The notes beneath the pieces are model-generated. The model made no database searches, was not told the DNA's origin, and worked only from the letters and a program-made list of their open reading frames with translations. From Epichloe hybrida (taxonomy: Eukaryota > Ascomycota > Sordariomycetes > Hypocreales > Clavicipitaceae), in contig JAFEKR010000003.1 of assembly GCA_019022495.1 (NCBI GenBank), forward strand, positions 4,154,001 to 4,218,000: 64,000 nt of DNA, given 5' to 3'. Of this stretch, positions 12,254-23,622 are shown one piece after another; positions within the stretch are counted from its first letter, which is position 1, and every line of letters starts with the position of its first letter. The position numbers and the translations under genes were made by a program.

Positions 12254-14892
12254 ATGTCATCGACATCCGAGGACCCAAAGGATGGAGCCTCCCGCTGGAA
12301 AATCGTCCGCTTTTTCAAAACCAAGGCCAGCCAGAATAGTCAACAGGAGAAGCGACTGTCTGGTCATCCGAAATGGAGTTTTGGAGTGCTGAACGACCCG
12401 CGAACTGCTGAGGTCCCAGGTAAAATTCCTTGCTAATTCTCCGCTTGATTCTTCGCAGATCCTGGCAGGATGCATGATTTGCTGACCACCACATGCTTCT
12501 AGGATCTGTTCTTCTCCTGGCTACTAACCGTAACGAACCTCTCGGTCTGCGTAATGTGCACGCAAGAACCTCTCACTCGTCTATGCCAGTAGGTTTCCCG
12601 GTTGACGTGCCTTTGACCCCTGGTGGCTCTCGTCCAGCCCAAGAAGCGCCATCTAGCACCCTCAAACCTCCGGAAACGGGTGATGGGAAGAAGAAAACAG
12701 AGGATGGCACCATCATCCTGGACCCTCAGCCCGAGGACTCCCAGAACGATCCCCTGAACTGGCCTGGTTGGCGCCGGGACACCGCGCTGCTATCTTTGGG
12801 CTTCTATTGCATGATTGGTGGCGGTATTACGTCCATATTGGCGGCTGGATTCACCAATGTCGCAGAGGATTTCCATGTCACCGTCGAAACCGTATCCTTG
12901 ACAGTCGGTCTCTACATGATGGGCCTTGGTGTCGGTTCCGTCGTGGCATCGCCAACCGCCATCTTGTTTGGAAAAAGACCTGTCTATCTTGCTAGTGTCA
13001 TACTGTTCATTGCGACATGTATATGGTCGGGCTATTCTTCCAGCTTTTCATCGCTACTAGCCGCCCGAGTCTTCCAGGGAATAGCCGTCAGTCCTGTAGA
13101 GTGTCTTCCCTCGGCTACCATAGCCGAGATTTTCTTCCTTCACGAGCGAGCTTATCGTATTGGCATTTATACCTTGTTATTGCTAGGAGGCAAGAATTTG
13201 ATTCCCCTTGTCAGCGCTGCCATTATAGGCCGTTTCGGGTGGCGTTGGGTATTCTTGTGAGTTTTCCTGGAACAGATTTCCGTGTGTCATGGCTCAAGAC
13301 TCATCTGACCTTATCTTCTCTCTTCTCGCAGTATTGTTGCCATGGTGGCCGGCTTGGGGTTTGTGCTTTTGTTCTTATTCGTTCCCGAGACGTTTTGGGA
13401 TCGCACGCCCACCCGAAAATCCTCTTCGCGTCCGTCCTTTCTTCGACGACTTTCGTCTCGTATAAACGTACACATCCCACGACAGTCTATGCACTCGGAG
13501 AGAATTATGCCCAGAACTCCCGAGAGGCCGCATTCACCTGGTGCCGCAGCACGCCAGAGAGATGTTCACGTTGGATTTGCCCCGTGCCCGCCCACCAGCA
13601 GTGCCTCTCGACATCAGGGTCAGGATAATGGCAACGCTGCCGGTGTGGCGACTCCATCGGCGACTCATCTCACTCAGTCATCTTCCCTCCGTCATGTCGG
13701 ATTCGCCGAGGCTGTTACTACAGAGAAGGCACAGGCGGTGAGCCAACCAGCCACATCAGCCACATCAGCAAACGTACATGGCGAGACGCCTTTGGTTGTG
13801 GTGTCCCCGTCGACGGAAAGGCCCAGGGAGGCCTCGGAAGTCGACCACCCTGTCGCCTTGGACACTAATGTTCCCCTCGTTTATGTGTCAGACGAGCATG
13901 CCGATACTCACGCCATCAGCCCTGCTCACAGTCCCACGCAAACGCCGGGGGCCGACGCTTCTCGGGCCCATGGTGAACAGGAAGGGCATTCGCCGTATCT
14001 TCACCATGCTCCGGGCAGTGACAGCAACATGCAGTACTTCTCCCACGGTCCCAATCTAGACAATGAAAGAATCCCCGCATCAGCACTCAGAAGTCCGCCC
14101 AAAGTTCGAGCCTACACGCATAATTTGCGACAACAACCTGCCCGAACATTCACTCAGCAACTGAAGCCATACCATGGCCGCCTGAATGGCGACAAGTGGC
14201 TCAAGGTCATGGTCCGGCCGTTCATCTTGTTCTCGTATCCAGCTGTCTTGTGGTCTTCCGCCGTGTACGCGTGCTCAATCGGATGGCTGATTGTAATATC
14301 AGAGACAATGGCTATAATATACCGGGATCCGACCATCTACAACTTTACTGCACTGCAGACCGGGCTTGTGTACATATCACCTTTTGTTGGGGGAGTGCTC
14401 GGTACAGGCGTGGCCGGCAAAATTAGTGATATCATTGTGCGCGCCATGTCACGCCGCAACGGCGGTTTGTACGAACCCGAGTTTCGACTGGTCATGGCTA
14501 TTCCCATCATGATTACTACCTGTGTTGGGCTCATGGGCTTTGGCTGGTCGGCAGAAGCCAAGGACCACTGGATCGTTCCGACGCTTTTCTTTGGCATCCT
14601 CTCGTTTGGATGCTCTCTAGGCTCAACCACAGCCATCACATTCTGTGTTGACAGCTACCGCCAGTATGCGGGGGAGGCACTCGTCACGCTCAACTTTTCC
14701 AAGAACGTGCTACATGGACTTGTCTTTAGTCTGTTTGTATCGCACTGGATGGTCGACGACGGACCGAAGACGGTCTATATCTGGCTGGGCATTATTCAGC
14801 TCATTGTCCAGCTTACCACGATCCCCTTGTTCATTTATGGCAAGAGGGCTCGTATGTGGACAGTAAGAAAGAACCTCATGGAGAAGTTTTGA
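12254..14892 (+). CDS. MFS transporter, DHA1-type, with a very long central loop
   Basis: Proton-coupled major facilitator of the plasma membrane or vacuole; the substrate cannot be read from sequence. Exons 12254-12419, 12503-13256, 13332-14892; 826 residues. A cytosolic N-terminus of about 170 residues includes the fungal family signature DPQPEDSQNDPLNWPGWRRD. TM1-6 follow (GFYCMIGGGITSILAAGF, SLTVGLYMMGLGVGSVVAS, PVYLASVILFIATCIW, then IVAMVAGLGFVLLFLF). Between TM6 and TM7 lies a hydrophilic loop of about 270 residues (about 327-596) rich in Ser, Thr, Pro and His. TM7-12 follow (FILFSYPAVLWSSAVYACSI to LIVQLTTIPLFIYG). Typical DHA1 loops here are 30-100 residues. The start ATG at 12254 is the first in the frame of exon 1. 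Confidence 0.85.
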
Positions 14893-15579
14893 GCATGCCA
14901 TGAACTTTCCTGTCGTGTCGCTCCTGAGCGTAGGATAAGTCGAGCGAGATTGGCAATATGGACTGGCAGTTGCTTGGCAAGGGGTTTCATTCCCGCATAC
15001 TGTTGCAGGAGGCGGCGTTGCATACTTGGTGCAACTATACACACTCAAGGAGCAGTGGAATACTAGCTTGCATATTGCCTACTCTTGTCATTTCCTTTCG
15101 ATTCTTTTTCACGGGTCAATCTCGACTTGGGATTGGGACCATTGGGTGTCTGGCGTATCAATTTCCGGTATTCAATTCATTAGTGGCTGGCATAAGCATG
15201 TGTTGCACCGAATTAGATGAGACGCCGACAAGGCATGACGATAAATTGATGAATGTTTCGAAACCAACGAGCCGTGTCCTAATATTTGTTGCCTTGGGCG
15301 CAGAAGCTGGTGGTGGTGGTCCATGGGTGATGCCGCCCCACCACCACCACCATATATACATACCATGCCAGTTGCCATGAATCCGTACAAAGTTTAAATC
15401 CTTGATGCATTTTCTGCAAAGAACACGGAGGCTTATTTCTCATCGTTGGAGAGAGACTCATGATGGCCTTTAATTTTTTACGATTTTAGATGTCTCAATC
15501 ACCATTTCAAATTTTCGTTCCAATCCAAAGCAAGCCCTTCATTTTATTTTCACCCCACCTTTGCACCCGAAGCTCCAGA
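14893..15579. other. Intergenic region between the MFS transporter and ELP6
   Basis: About 690 bases. The main feature is a perfect hairpin at 15308-15352, described separately. AT-rich sequence around 15460-15490 and a pyrimidine-rich stretch at 15530-15575 precede the ELP6 start. No supportable gene. Confidence 0.55.
15308..15352. repeat. Inverted repeat of GGT/ACC triplets (13-base perfect stem)
   Basis: Left arm 15308-15320 (TGGTGGTGGTGGT) and right arm 15340-15352 (ACCACCACCACCA) are exact reverse complements separated by 19 bases. The position is about 415 bases after the MFS stop codon and 230 bases before ELP6. It could form a GC-rich hairpin in RNA or DNA. Its triplet nature means the arms could have arisen separately by slippage. 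Confidence 0.9.
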
Positions 15580-16554
15580 ATGACATTCGCATCAACCAAG
15601 ATTCCTCCCCTCCTAGAACCATACCTTGACTTGCCGCCAGAGCATAGCCTCGTGCTCGTCACGAGCGTGCTCGGCGCGAGCGCAAACTGGCTCGTCCTGC
15701 GATGGCTGCACAGTCTTCTGAAGGGGAGGAGCAACGTTGGGGACGGGACGGACACGGCGGTGGTGCTGTGCAGTTTTCTGAGGGACGGCGCGTTTTGGAG
15801 GGAGGGCTGTGGCAAGATGGTGGGTATTTTTCTATGTGCGCCGAGGGGCAAAACCCTTGCTGACTTGAGTGAACAAAGGGGCTCGACTTGGACGCGGTGC
15901 ACGAGAAGGGGAGATTCGCGTTTGTCGATGGTCTCACGGGCCTGTGCATGCCTGGCGGCGGGGAAGGCGGTGGGGATTATGTGGTTGGCGGGACGGCGGC
16001 GGGGGACGTGAGGGGTGGGTTGGAGAGAGCCGTTGCGCGTGTGTCGTCGGCGTCGGCGAAGAGGGATGTCGTCTTGGTGCTGGACCAGATGGATGCTTGG
16101 TTGGCCGTGGGGGACGTCGGTGTCGTGGAGGTGATGAATGTGCTGGTGGGGTTGAGGGAGGTAAGGTTTTTTTTTATTTGTTTTTTTTTCCTTTGCTTCT
16201 TGGCCCGTACTTCATTCTTGATTCCTGATCTTGCGGTCGTGGTTTGGGGGGAATTTACTGACTGGAGAGTAGAAAGTTCATGCTACGGTTATGACGGTCT
16301 CGGCGAACGATGCGTTGCTGCGTGCGCAGACGACGACGCTGGAGAGGGAGCACGCGGCGTTTTCGCTGTCCCTTGCGCACGAGGCGCGGTGGGTTATGGC
16401 GCTGCGACTTTTGGATACGGGGACGGCGAGGGATGTGAGTGGTGTGGTGAGGATAACGGGGGGTGGGAAGGGGGCTGGCGGGGAGGGAGATGCCGAGTAT
16501 TTGTATCATGTTTCTGGGGATGGAGGCGTGAGGGTGTTTGAGAGGGGAGCCTGA
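15580..16554 (+). CDS. ELP6: Elongator complex subunit 6
   Basis: RecA-fold subunit of the Elp4/5/6 hexameric ring of Elongator, needed for wobble-uridine modification of tRNAs. Exons 15580-15819, 15879-16160, 16273-16554; 267 residues. Conserved features: PPLLEPYLDLPPEHSLVLVTSVLGASANWLVLR at the N-terminus, VVLCSFLRDGAFWREG, KGRFAFVDGLTGL, VVLVLDQMDAWL (Walker-B-like strand) and the C-terminal LAHEARWVMALRLLDTGTARDVSGVVRIT. As in other Elp6 proteins a canonical Walker A is lacking. The last exon begins after a TAG acceptor at 16272 and yields KVHATVMTVSANDALL in frame. Codon usage is very GC-rich at third positions in exons 2-3. Confidence 0.88.
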
Positions 16555-17438
16555 CGTTGAGGTCATCTTTAGGTGGTGAAGGAGTTGTGTCGAGGTCGAG
16601 GGGGGGGGGGATCGAGATGAAGCTATTGGTGATGTATGCGATGGGATGGGGGGCGTTTAATGTCGAAACGGAGCTGTGCGGACTCATGTGGCAATGTTGA
16701 GAAGCTGTGATGTTTTCTTCGTTGCAGATGAAGAAGAAGAAGAAAAGAGTTCATGTGCTTCCGTGTGGTCGTGCCGTACTCTGTCATCACGGCACAACTT
16801 CAATGCCGCGATGAACATTATTACGCTTTCTGCACAATTCGAGGAGCCCAACTTCAAGAGCACACAATCACGTACCACCAAACCAGTTCAGCATTGGCAA
16901 ATCCTTTCTTTTAGCTTTGACACACTTTTCTCTCTCAAAGAGCTGAAGAACATAAAAGAATAAGGGCAGCCAGTCCAGTTCCTTGCTTCAAAACACCGTG
17001 TCCCATGCTCCATCCGAAAAGAGGTGCATTTGTTAATGCCCCTCCCCGCCGTAAATGAACAGCAACAGCGAGGTAACAAGAGACTACCTAACCGATGCCG
17101 TCTTTTACCAAAAAAAAAAACCCATAAACGGCCCCCCTCCCCAAAAGAAAGGAGAGTACCATGAAGGTACCTCTTTTTCCCCGTACACAACCGCCCTCCG
17201 ATATCGTCCTTTCTATCGCTATTCGCCTGTTGCTTTCCCTTGCAAGAAGTCCCCGTCTTCCTTTTCTTCCCCAAGTCACAGTTGGCGTCAAATTGTGAAG
17301 TGGATGCGATGTAGGGTTAAAAAAAAAAGGTCATTCTTTTATTCTCAAGTCAAAATCTTCCCTTTTGTATATAATTTTTTTGGGGGACTTGGCGAGTTCT
17401 AGTTTGTATAAACTAAGATGTCTTGGAACAAGACAGAT
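16555..17438. other. Convergent intergenic region between ELP6 and eL37
   Basis: About 880 bases. It holds a G run (16600-16610), a run of AAG triplets (about 16728-16746), and A or T runs near 17111-17120 and 17320-17328. The region before 17438 should include the eL37 3' untranslated region. No gene seen. Confidence 0.55.
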
Positions 17439-18162
17439 TTACTCGGACTTGGAGGCAGGGCCGCGGGCGCCCTTGGGAGTTCCGGTCTGGAAACCGTTTT
17501 TGAAACGGCGCGATACGTCCTTGAGGTAGCGGCAGCGGCCGGTGCCGACCGTCTTTCTTCGCTTGGCCTTCTCGCCCCAGTTGTCTGTGGAGATTGGTGT
17601 TAGCTTAGCCTTGATTTTCCAACTGGACTGAGTCGAATGTGTGACTCGACCGGAATCGGGATCATGTGGTTGTCGAGTGAAGGAAATCGGGAGAGTCAAG
17701 GTGAGAGTGCATAACGTACACTTGCGAGTCTTAGCGGAGGGGTAGCCGCAAGAAGAGCACTCGTGCTTCTGGATGTGCAGAGAGCGGCGACCTGGAATTG
17801 AGTCCCGTCAGTACCAAAGTCATAGGCCACGTTGACGTTTGTGAGCCGCCTGCCGCCTGCCATGTTGACCGAATATTTCCGTATCGAAACCCTGTCCCAG
17901 ACCTCTGGGTTCATACATTTTCTGTCGTCGTCTGCCTCCTCTTTCTCGGTCCCTGGACATTTGCACAGTGGAGTAAGCATTACTGACCGCATCGTCGGCA
18001 CAAGGTGTGCGTCTTGTTGTGACGTTTACCGAAACTGGAGGTACCCTTCGCTACACGACCAGACCTGTCAGTTAAAACAACATCTTCGGGGACTAAAAAC
18101 TTGCGTCTCTCTCTTCTTCCGTGCGAAGCTTGAGATTCGAATGGGAACGTTCACGTACTCAT
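17439..18162 (-). CDS. RPL37: 60S ribosomal protein eL37
   Basis: Zinc-binding protein of the large ribosomal subunit. Four exons on the minus strand: 18162-18159 (only ATGA), 18050-17988, 17791-17720, 17584-17439; 94 residues, the normal family length. Splicing gives [22 protein letters not shown], then [23 protein letters not shown], then [32 protein letters not shown]. The zinc ligands are C-R-R-C and C-S-S-C. The four-base first coding exon followed by GTACGT matches the known fungal habit of splitting ribosomal protein genes right after the start codon, and it makes the gene easy to miss. Gene identity is certain; the first exon is fixed by frame and consensus. Confidence 0.95.
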
Positions 18163-18807
18163 TTTGGCGGTGGTGGTTTGACCTGTGGTTGAATGACGAT
18201 CGAGGATATTCTCGAATTGGAGGGGAGGGCTTTTTCGGGTGGAGTTGTCGACCTGCGAGAAACTGAGCGGTTGCGGTGCTAAGCCCTAATTCGCCTTGTG
18301 CGCACAATTAGAGGCATCAAGGTCACGTGATGGTACCCTTGGCTTGAATATTGCGCGTGACTGCTTTTTCCACATCCTTGGCACGCCGATAGGTGGAGCG
18401 TAGGACGCGACGTGGTGGCTGCATTCAATTGGGTGCAATTTTTTTCCTTCGAAAAGGCTTTCAACTACAAACATGTACATATACAAAATTACATACGCTT
18501 GATATAAAAGCTCTTGTGCACAGTTCATCAATCAGGCATCTTTTCACAGTCCTTGCCAAAGCAAGCATATACCACAGGTCCACGCGAAGTCATATCGTTC
18601 CACGATCCCAAACTCCATCCAAACGTAAATTAAGTCATTTATCTCATACACATCATAATGTATCGGCAAGAATGTTCCAAGCAGGGAAATAATAATAAAC
18701 TCCCTTAATATGAATAACGACCAACATCTTGGCATGCTTGCTCTGCGTTTCCTCATTCATACGACCCAAAAAACGCCAGTAATTGTCAATAATGCATCTC
18801 TTTCTGA
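18163..18807. other. Promoter side of eL37 and 3' flank of the OPT gene
   Basis: About 645 bases. The first 150 bases upstream of eL37 (on its strand) should hold its promoter; TTAGGGCTTAGC, read on the minus strand near 18275-18290, resembles elements seen at ribosomal protein genes, but this is only a suggestion. The rest is AT-rich and probably contains the OPT 3' untranslated region. No gene seen. Confidence 0.45.
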
Positions 18808-21442
18808 TCAGGGGAAAACTGTAGGTCCAAACTTTTCGCCAGGAGCAAGATGTCTTGAAACTGCGTTGGCATGCCAATCGAGCGTGTTCGTCATCTCGTT
18901 GTTGCCCCACCATGAAGGGGCAGATGCGTTTGTCATGTACAGAGTGAAGAATATGACCAGTGTGCTAACGATCAGACCGCAGTCCATGGCTGCAGAGACG
19001 ACGTAATTGTACTGAAGCCACCAAGCAGTGTAGCGGCGCTTGACAAAGTAGTTGAACATGATGCCAACAACACCCCAGCAGAGAAAGATGTGAACTGTAG
19101 CGGGAGGTAGCAGGCCAGTACCACCGTAGACGACAGGTGTACACACATATCGCCAGAAAGACTTGGGCCACCGTCTAGCGAGCAGCCATGTCAGAATGGG
19201 AGTGGCAGCACCAACAAGCCAGAACCACTGGAGGTTGGCATAAGTAGCGCCGTGGCTGAAGATGCGAGCAGGGCCAATGGCTCCCCAGATGACCGAGGCG
19301 GTGTAGTAGACATGGCCGCTCGGGCAGCTGTAGTTGTCCTTTTGTCTCTCACTGCAAACATCGGGGATCTTCGCCAGAGCCCAGTTCATCACTCCAATTT
19401 GAACAACAGCTGACCAAATAGAAGCGATCAGCTGAGTGGAGAACATGACACGGGGTGGCACCTTCATGTAATGGCCAAGCTTGAGATCTTGAGCAAAGTA
19501 CAATGCTTGTGACATGGAGATGTAGCCGTAGTTCTTGAACATCATCATGGTCATAGGTTTGCCGGGAACCATATAACCAATGATGAATTCAGTCAAGACG
19601 TTGAGACCAAGTTGAATATTAGAGATACCCTGGATGATTCCAATGGGAAGAAGCCAAATAATTGGAAGCAGCAAGCACACCACAAAGGCCCATGCGGGAA
19701 AGCCAGTGGGCCAGCCGGTAACGACTCCAAATGAGATACCAACCATTGTAATGAACAAAGCTAATAAACATGTCAATTATAATTTCGTTGGGGGTTTTTT
19801 TTTTCCCCCATCATGTCAAGCAGATGCAAACTTACCAGCATACCACCAGTCCTCAGCATCGCGATACTTTTTCATCAGTCCCATGTGAACGTCGTCTTCT
19901 TGATGACGAGCCATCTTGAATTGTCTCCAAATATCCTTGCCGTGATACAGTGCGACATGAACGAGAACAGCCGACATGGCAGCGAAAGACAATCCATACG
20001 CCAGCGCGAATTGTGTCGACAAGTACAGAGGGGAGTACTCCTTGTATGCAGTTTCGTTGAGGTTAAAGTTGCTGTCCAAAATACGGGACACGTTGTAAGT
20101 CTTGCCGGTATTGTCATACGCCTCGGATGACTGCACAGGCATGTAATCGGCGTACCAGGTGCCGCTGAAATGAACTCCCATCGAGACAATGACGAAAAAG
20201 AATGTAATACCGCCGAGCACATTCATGATGGCGTGGAAAGGGGGGATGAGAGGAGATCCAATGAAACCCGTGGCCACTGTCCAGTCAAAAGTGATGGGTA
20301 TCAGCCCGTATCCGTGATTGTTGCCGAAGATTTTGTTGACGGCTACACTGTTGGGGGCAATCCAGCAGGCAATGGCAAAGTAGGACAACCCCTTGAAAAT
20401 CCAACCAGGGAACCAGTACCAGACAAATGCGGCACATCCAACCATCAAGAAGAGCTTATAGCGGCCAACGGTCCAGCCGTTCGTTTTGGATGGGTCTGAT
20501 CTGGAATGGTCATGTAGAGTGTAAAACAAGGCGCAATTGACTAAATCGGCGGGCCAAATCATAGCTGCGGGCCAGACGAGGAAGCGGCGAGCGAGACCAG
20601 CCAAACCGTACCCAGTGCAAAGTGTTGTGATGCCGAAAAGAAGTTCAAACGCAATACCAAACTCTTGCTTGTAAAATATCTTTTGGGTCAGCAGCACATC
20701 GGTTGCGTAGAGAGCACCACCACCATAGGCAGCCTAACGATGAACTTGTCAGTCATTGATCCTTCAAGTCAACTGGAGTTCTCAATACACCGCGCCAGAC
20801 ATCCCATGCTTTCACAAACAACTTACATTTGACATGGCAACAATGACAACGTGCTCCTTGAAGTTGAATTTGCCGGGTCGCAAGTTGAACTTGACGCCGC
20901 AAACATTCAAAACCCTGTCTGGCATTACCATGTCCCATCCACGGCCGATGGGATAGGCAATCAGCTGAACCACATAAGTTGTGATTGCAACCGTGGGGTT
21001 TCGCAAAGAAAAGAGCATGTTGACCCCAGAACCAATCGTGCAGAGTGAGAGCCCGATAACCCAGGCTCTGATGGTGTTGGCGGGTACATCAACATCATAG
21101 TTTCGTACAACAGCTCGGACCTGGCAATGAAATGTTAGAGACAAGAAAGTTGGGGGTGGAAGGTGGAGGCGAATGACCTACCTCTGGATACGGACTATTA
21201 TCCTCCATGAGAGCATGCTCAATTTCGAGACCCTTTTCAGCATTTCCAGTAGCCAGCGCAGCGTCGACATCGTTTAGCTCGTCCATGGGAAAGTTGGGAT
21301 CCAACTTGTGCGCCTTCTCGAAAACGGCGAGGTGTTTGAGGTGATCAACGCCTGATGAGTTCCCCCCCCAAGGCTCGGGGATGGGCATGACTTCCTCAAC
21401 CTCATGGCGCTTTCTGAAGATCGACGGAAGCATTCTGGGCAT
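18808..21442 (-). CDS. OPT-family oligopeptide transporter
   Basis: Multi-pass proton-coupled importer of small peptides or peptide conjugates, expected in the plasma membrane. Four minus-strand exons: 21442-21182, 21120-20827, 20733-19836, 19760-18808; 801 residues, the usual size for fungal OPTs. Diagnostic blocks include SPYPEVRAVV, the NPTVAITTYVVQLIAYPIGRGW region, the NKIFGNNHGYGLIPITFDWT block, PGKPMTMMMFKNYGY, YFAQDLKLGHYMKVPPR and the WAIGPARIFS-like block WGAIGPARIFSHGATY. About 14-16 hydrophobic segments are visible. The N-terminal 85 residues are soluble and acidic. The exon joins at AMSN-AAYGGG and WWYA-ALFITMVG restore uninterrupted family sequence. Substrate class is inferred from the family. 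Confidence 0.92.
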
Positions 21443-23119
21443 TTTTGTAGTTTGCTCCAGATCAAGAGACAGCTGCTAAGCTGGTTTGTCTCCAACTGAA
21501 TGATCGTTCGTCAATTGTGGTTGAGTGTCTTGGCTGTTGTAACCAACTTTATGGAAGACGTCTGTCTTTCGCCTACTATGTCGCCGAACCCATTCGTCTC
21601 TTAGCCGCCGTCTATCCGCCAGTCGCCAGTTGGCCACAGTGAGACGCGGTCCAAGAAAAGCGACCGTCTGGTCTTTTCGTGGTGGTAGACTCGACGGAAA
21701 TGTCAAGACTCAAACATTCGGACTCATCTGCGGAGAGGGGTGGATAAGACGGAGAGACAGGATGTACATGTAGATGTGCTTATTAGTGTCGTGCTAAGCG
21801 GAGATAGTGGCCTCGTGCGCCGGGGATCACGGGGGTCAAGAGAACGAGAGCGGAACGAAGGGAATGGGAAAAGAAAATAGTTCTGCCAACCTGGTTCTTT
21901 TGTTCTGGCCGCATGTGCCAAAACGGGGAGATGCTAGATGGCGAGGGGTGCAACTCAACTCAAGTTCTCTCTCCGGCAATTACGCCGGTCCTCGCTCTCG
22001 CTCATGCTACCCTACACAGTGCCTGTTCGCACAGGTGGTGCCCCGGGCTTCTCAGGGTAGGCAACGTTACCCTCGGAGGCATTCATGATTTCGGTCCTCT
22101 TCAGGAAAACAAATATCACTGCATTAAAGAATTTAGAGTTGCACATGGGCAGTCCTCTGCGTCCCAACCCGAGCAATCCACCAAGGCACGAAACAGCCGA
22201 AACTTCCCACCAGACCACTGCTGGCCGGGATGTTAGCTGCTTATGCCGGGTGATAAAGCGCACTGTACGGGTCACACCGGACGGAAGCTATTTATTAGTC
22301 AATCAGGTCTCGCACACTTGCATGGTCCAGGACTCAACCACAACCACCTTCCCAAAAGAGCGTAGTCTCGGCTCCTACCTCGAATGAAGAATCCCTGCTC
22401 CAAGAAGACTGACGGACCCGTCTGACGGCCTCTCCTCAGACAACGCAGCTCGACTCCTTTTGCCTCCGGTGCCTCTATTAAAGTGCGGCTGATTTGTACT
22501 TGTGGGCGGAACCAGGAGCATATTTACAGCAGCGTGGTGAGAAAATCTCCTCGAATAAAACACCACAGGGGTGCAAGTTTTTGGATCAGCTTGGAAGTTT
22601 CTACACCACGAAGTGAACGAAAACCTCGACCGACAACTTGGCCGATAATCCTATCGTTCTCTCAAGACATGGCCGGGCCCTCGACTTCAAGAGTTGAAGA
22701 ATCGTCTTTTGAATTCTCATTGCTATCCACTTCAACTATAAGACATATGGCGGCCAAAGTTTGTCGCGATGCCCAACCAGTTGCTCAAAGCAATACTGCC
22801 GAATGAGACGAAGGTGTCAAATTGAATTGGCTCAGCAACTCGTTGCCAGACTGAATACATTAGCATTTTGTGTCAGGGTCCATGAGAACGTGTGCCTGGT
22901 CTTGGATGCTTACCTGTTGATCCGCCGCAAGACGGATCCTCTGGCTGATTGTGTTCGGCTTACGTCGCTTGGCCCTCCGATATTAACGTGAGAGCAGTTT
23001 TAGAATGGCTAAACCGAAAGCGTCGGCAATCTCTGCCTCCCACATCATCCCCTATTCTAAGGTGGCGACTATAAAGCATGGATTGCACGTATCATAGCAC
23101 AATCCACCTTTCAAACAAG
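21443..23119. other. Intergenic region upstream of the OPT gene
   Basis: About 1.7 kb. The part next to 21443 should be the OPT promoter. The remainder is of mixed composition with many short frames on both strands, none with recognised motifs. A + strand frame ending near 22806 and other pieces around 22480-22990 do not join into a recognisable protein, and may be decayed sequence. Confidence 0.45.
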
Positions 23120-23561
23120 ATGTCAAACGGACCACATTGTGATTTATCCTTGACCTTGGATCCGTGGTGGCTCGATGGATTGCCTTTTGCTTCGTAATGT
23201 TCTTTGCGCTCCGTCACCGACCAATTGCGTTTCCGATGTCTCTGCGCCACTTAGTCTGGGAACTTTTGTCGCTGCGACCTGTTTCATACTTGACGCTTTC
23301 CTTGGCCACATCACATGGCGGGGAGTTGCGTCAACTGTGTCAACTTACCCAGCAACATTTTTCAAGATGCTATTTCTGACTGACCGAAAGGAAACCTACT
23401 TCAATGGGCCAAGAGTCAGACGGACGTTGCTTTGGGCTAAGAGAGCAAGTGGCTTTTTCAAGATACTATTCACATACAGCACGATTCAACAGGTATGTAC
23501 CAACTTGTATGGGTCTTGATGATTACGCCTAATTGATGATATGCAGACCAACCATTATTAA
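23120..23561 (+). CDS. Possible small membrane-associated protein, unrecognised
   Basis: I do not recognise this protein and it may be a decayed fragment. Three exons can be joined by consensus splicing: 23120-23193, 23255-23492, 23547-23561, giving 108 residues and a stop (TNHY then TAA). It begins MSNGPHCDLSLTLDPWWLDGLPFASS, followed by a hydrophobic segment LGTFVAATCFILDAFLGHIT (about residues 26-45), then a basic stretch (DRKETYFNGPRVRRTLLWAKR) and a second moderately hydrophobic stretch. The introns are 61 and 54 bases with GTAATG and GTATGT donors; the second has a CTAATTGAT branch-point-like sequence just before its acceptor. Two frame-compatible introns argue against chance. The very short last exon argues for truncation. 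It ends 61 bases from the convergent GST-like gene. Confidence 0.35.
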
Positions 23562-23622
23562 TATCTTACGGTACAAAGTTTATTCAACATTACCTCACCC
23601 AACCCTGACCCTTACTCGGCTG

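Noticed and set aside
22480..22990. Overlapping + strand frames suggestive of a decayed gene or element
   Set aside because: No motif, no terminal repeats and no sound splice joins were visible.
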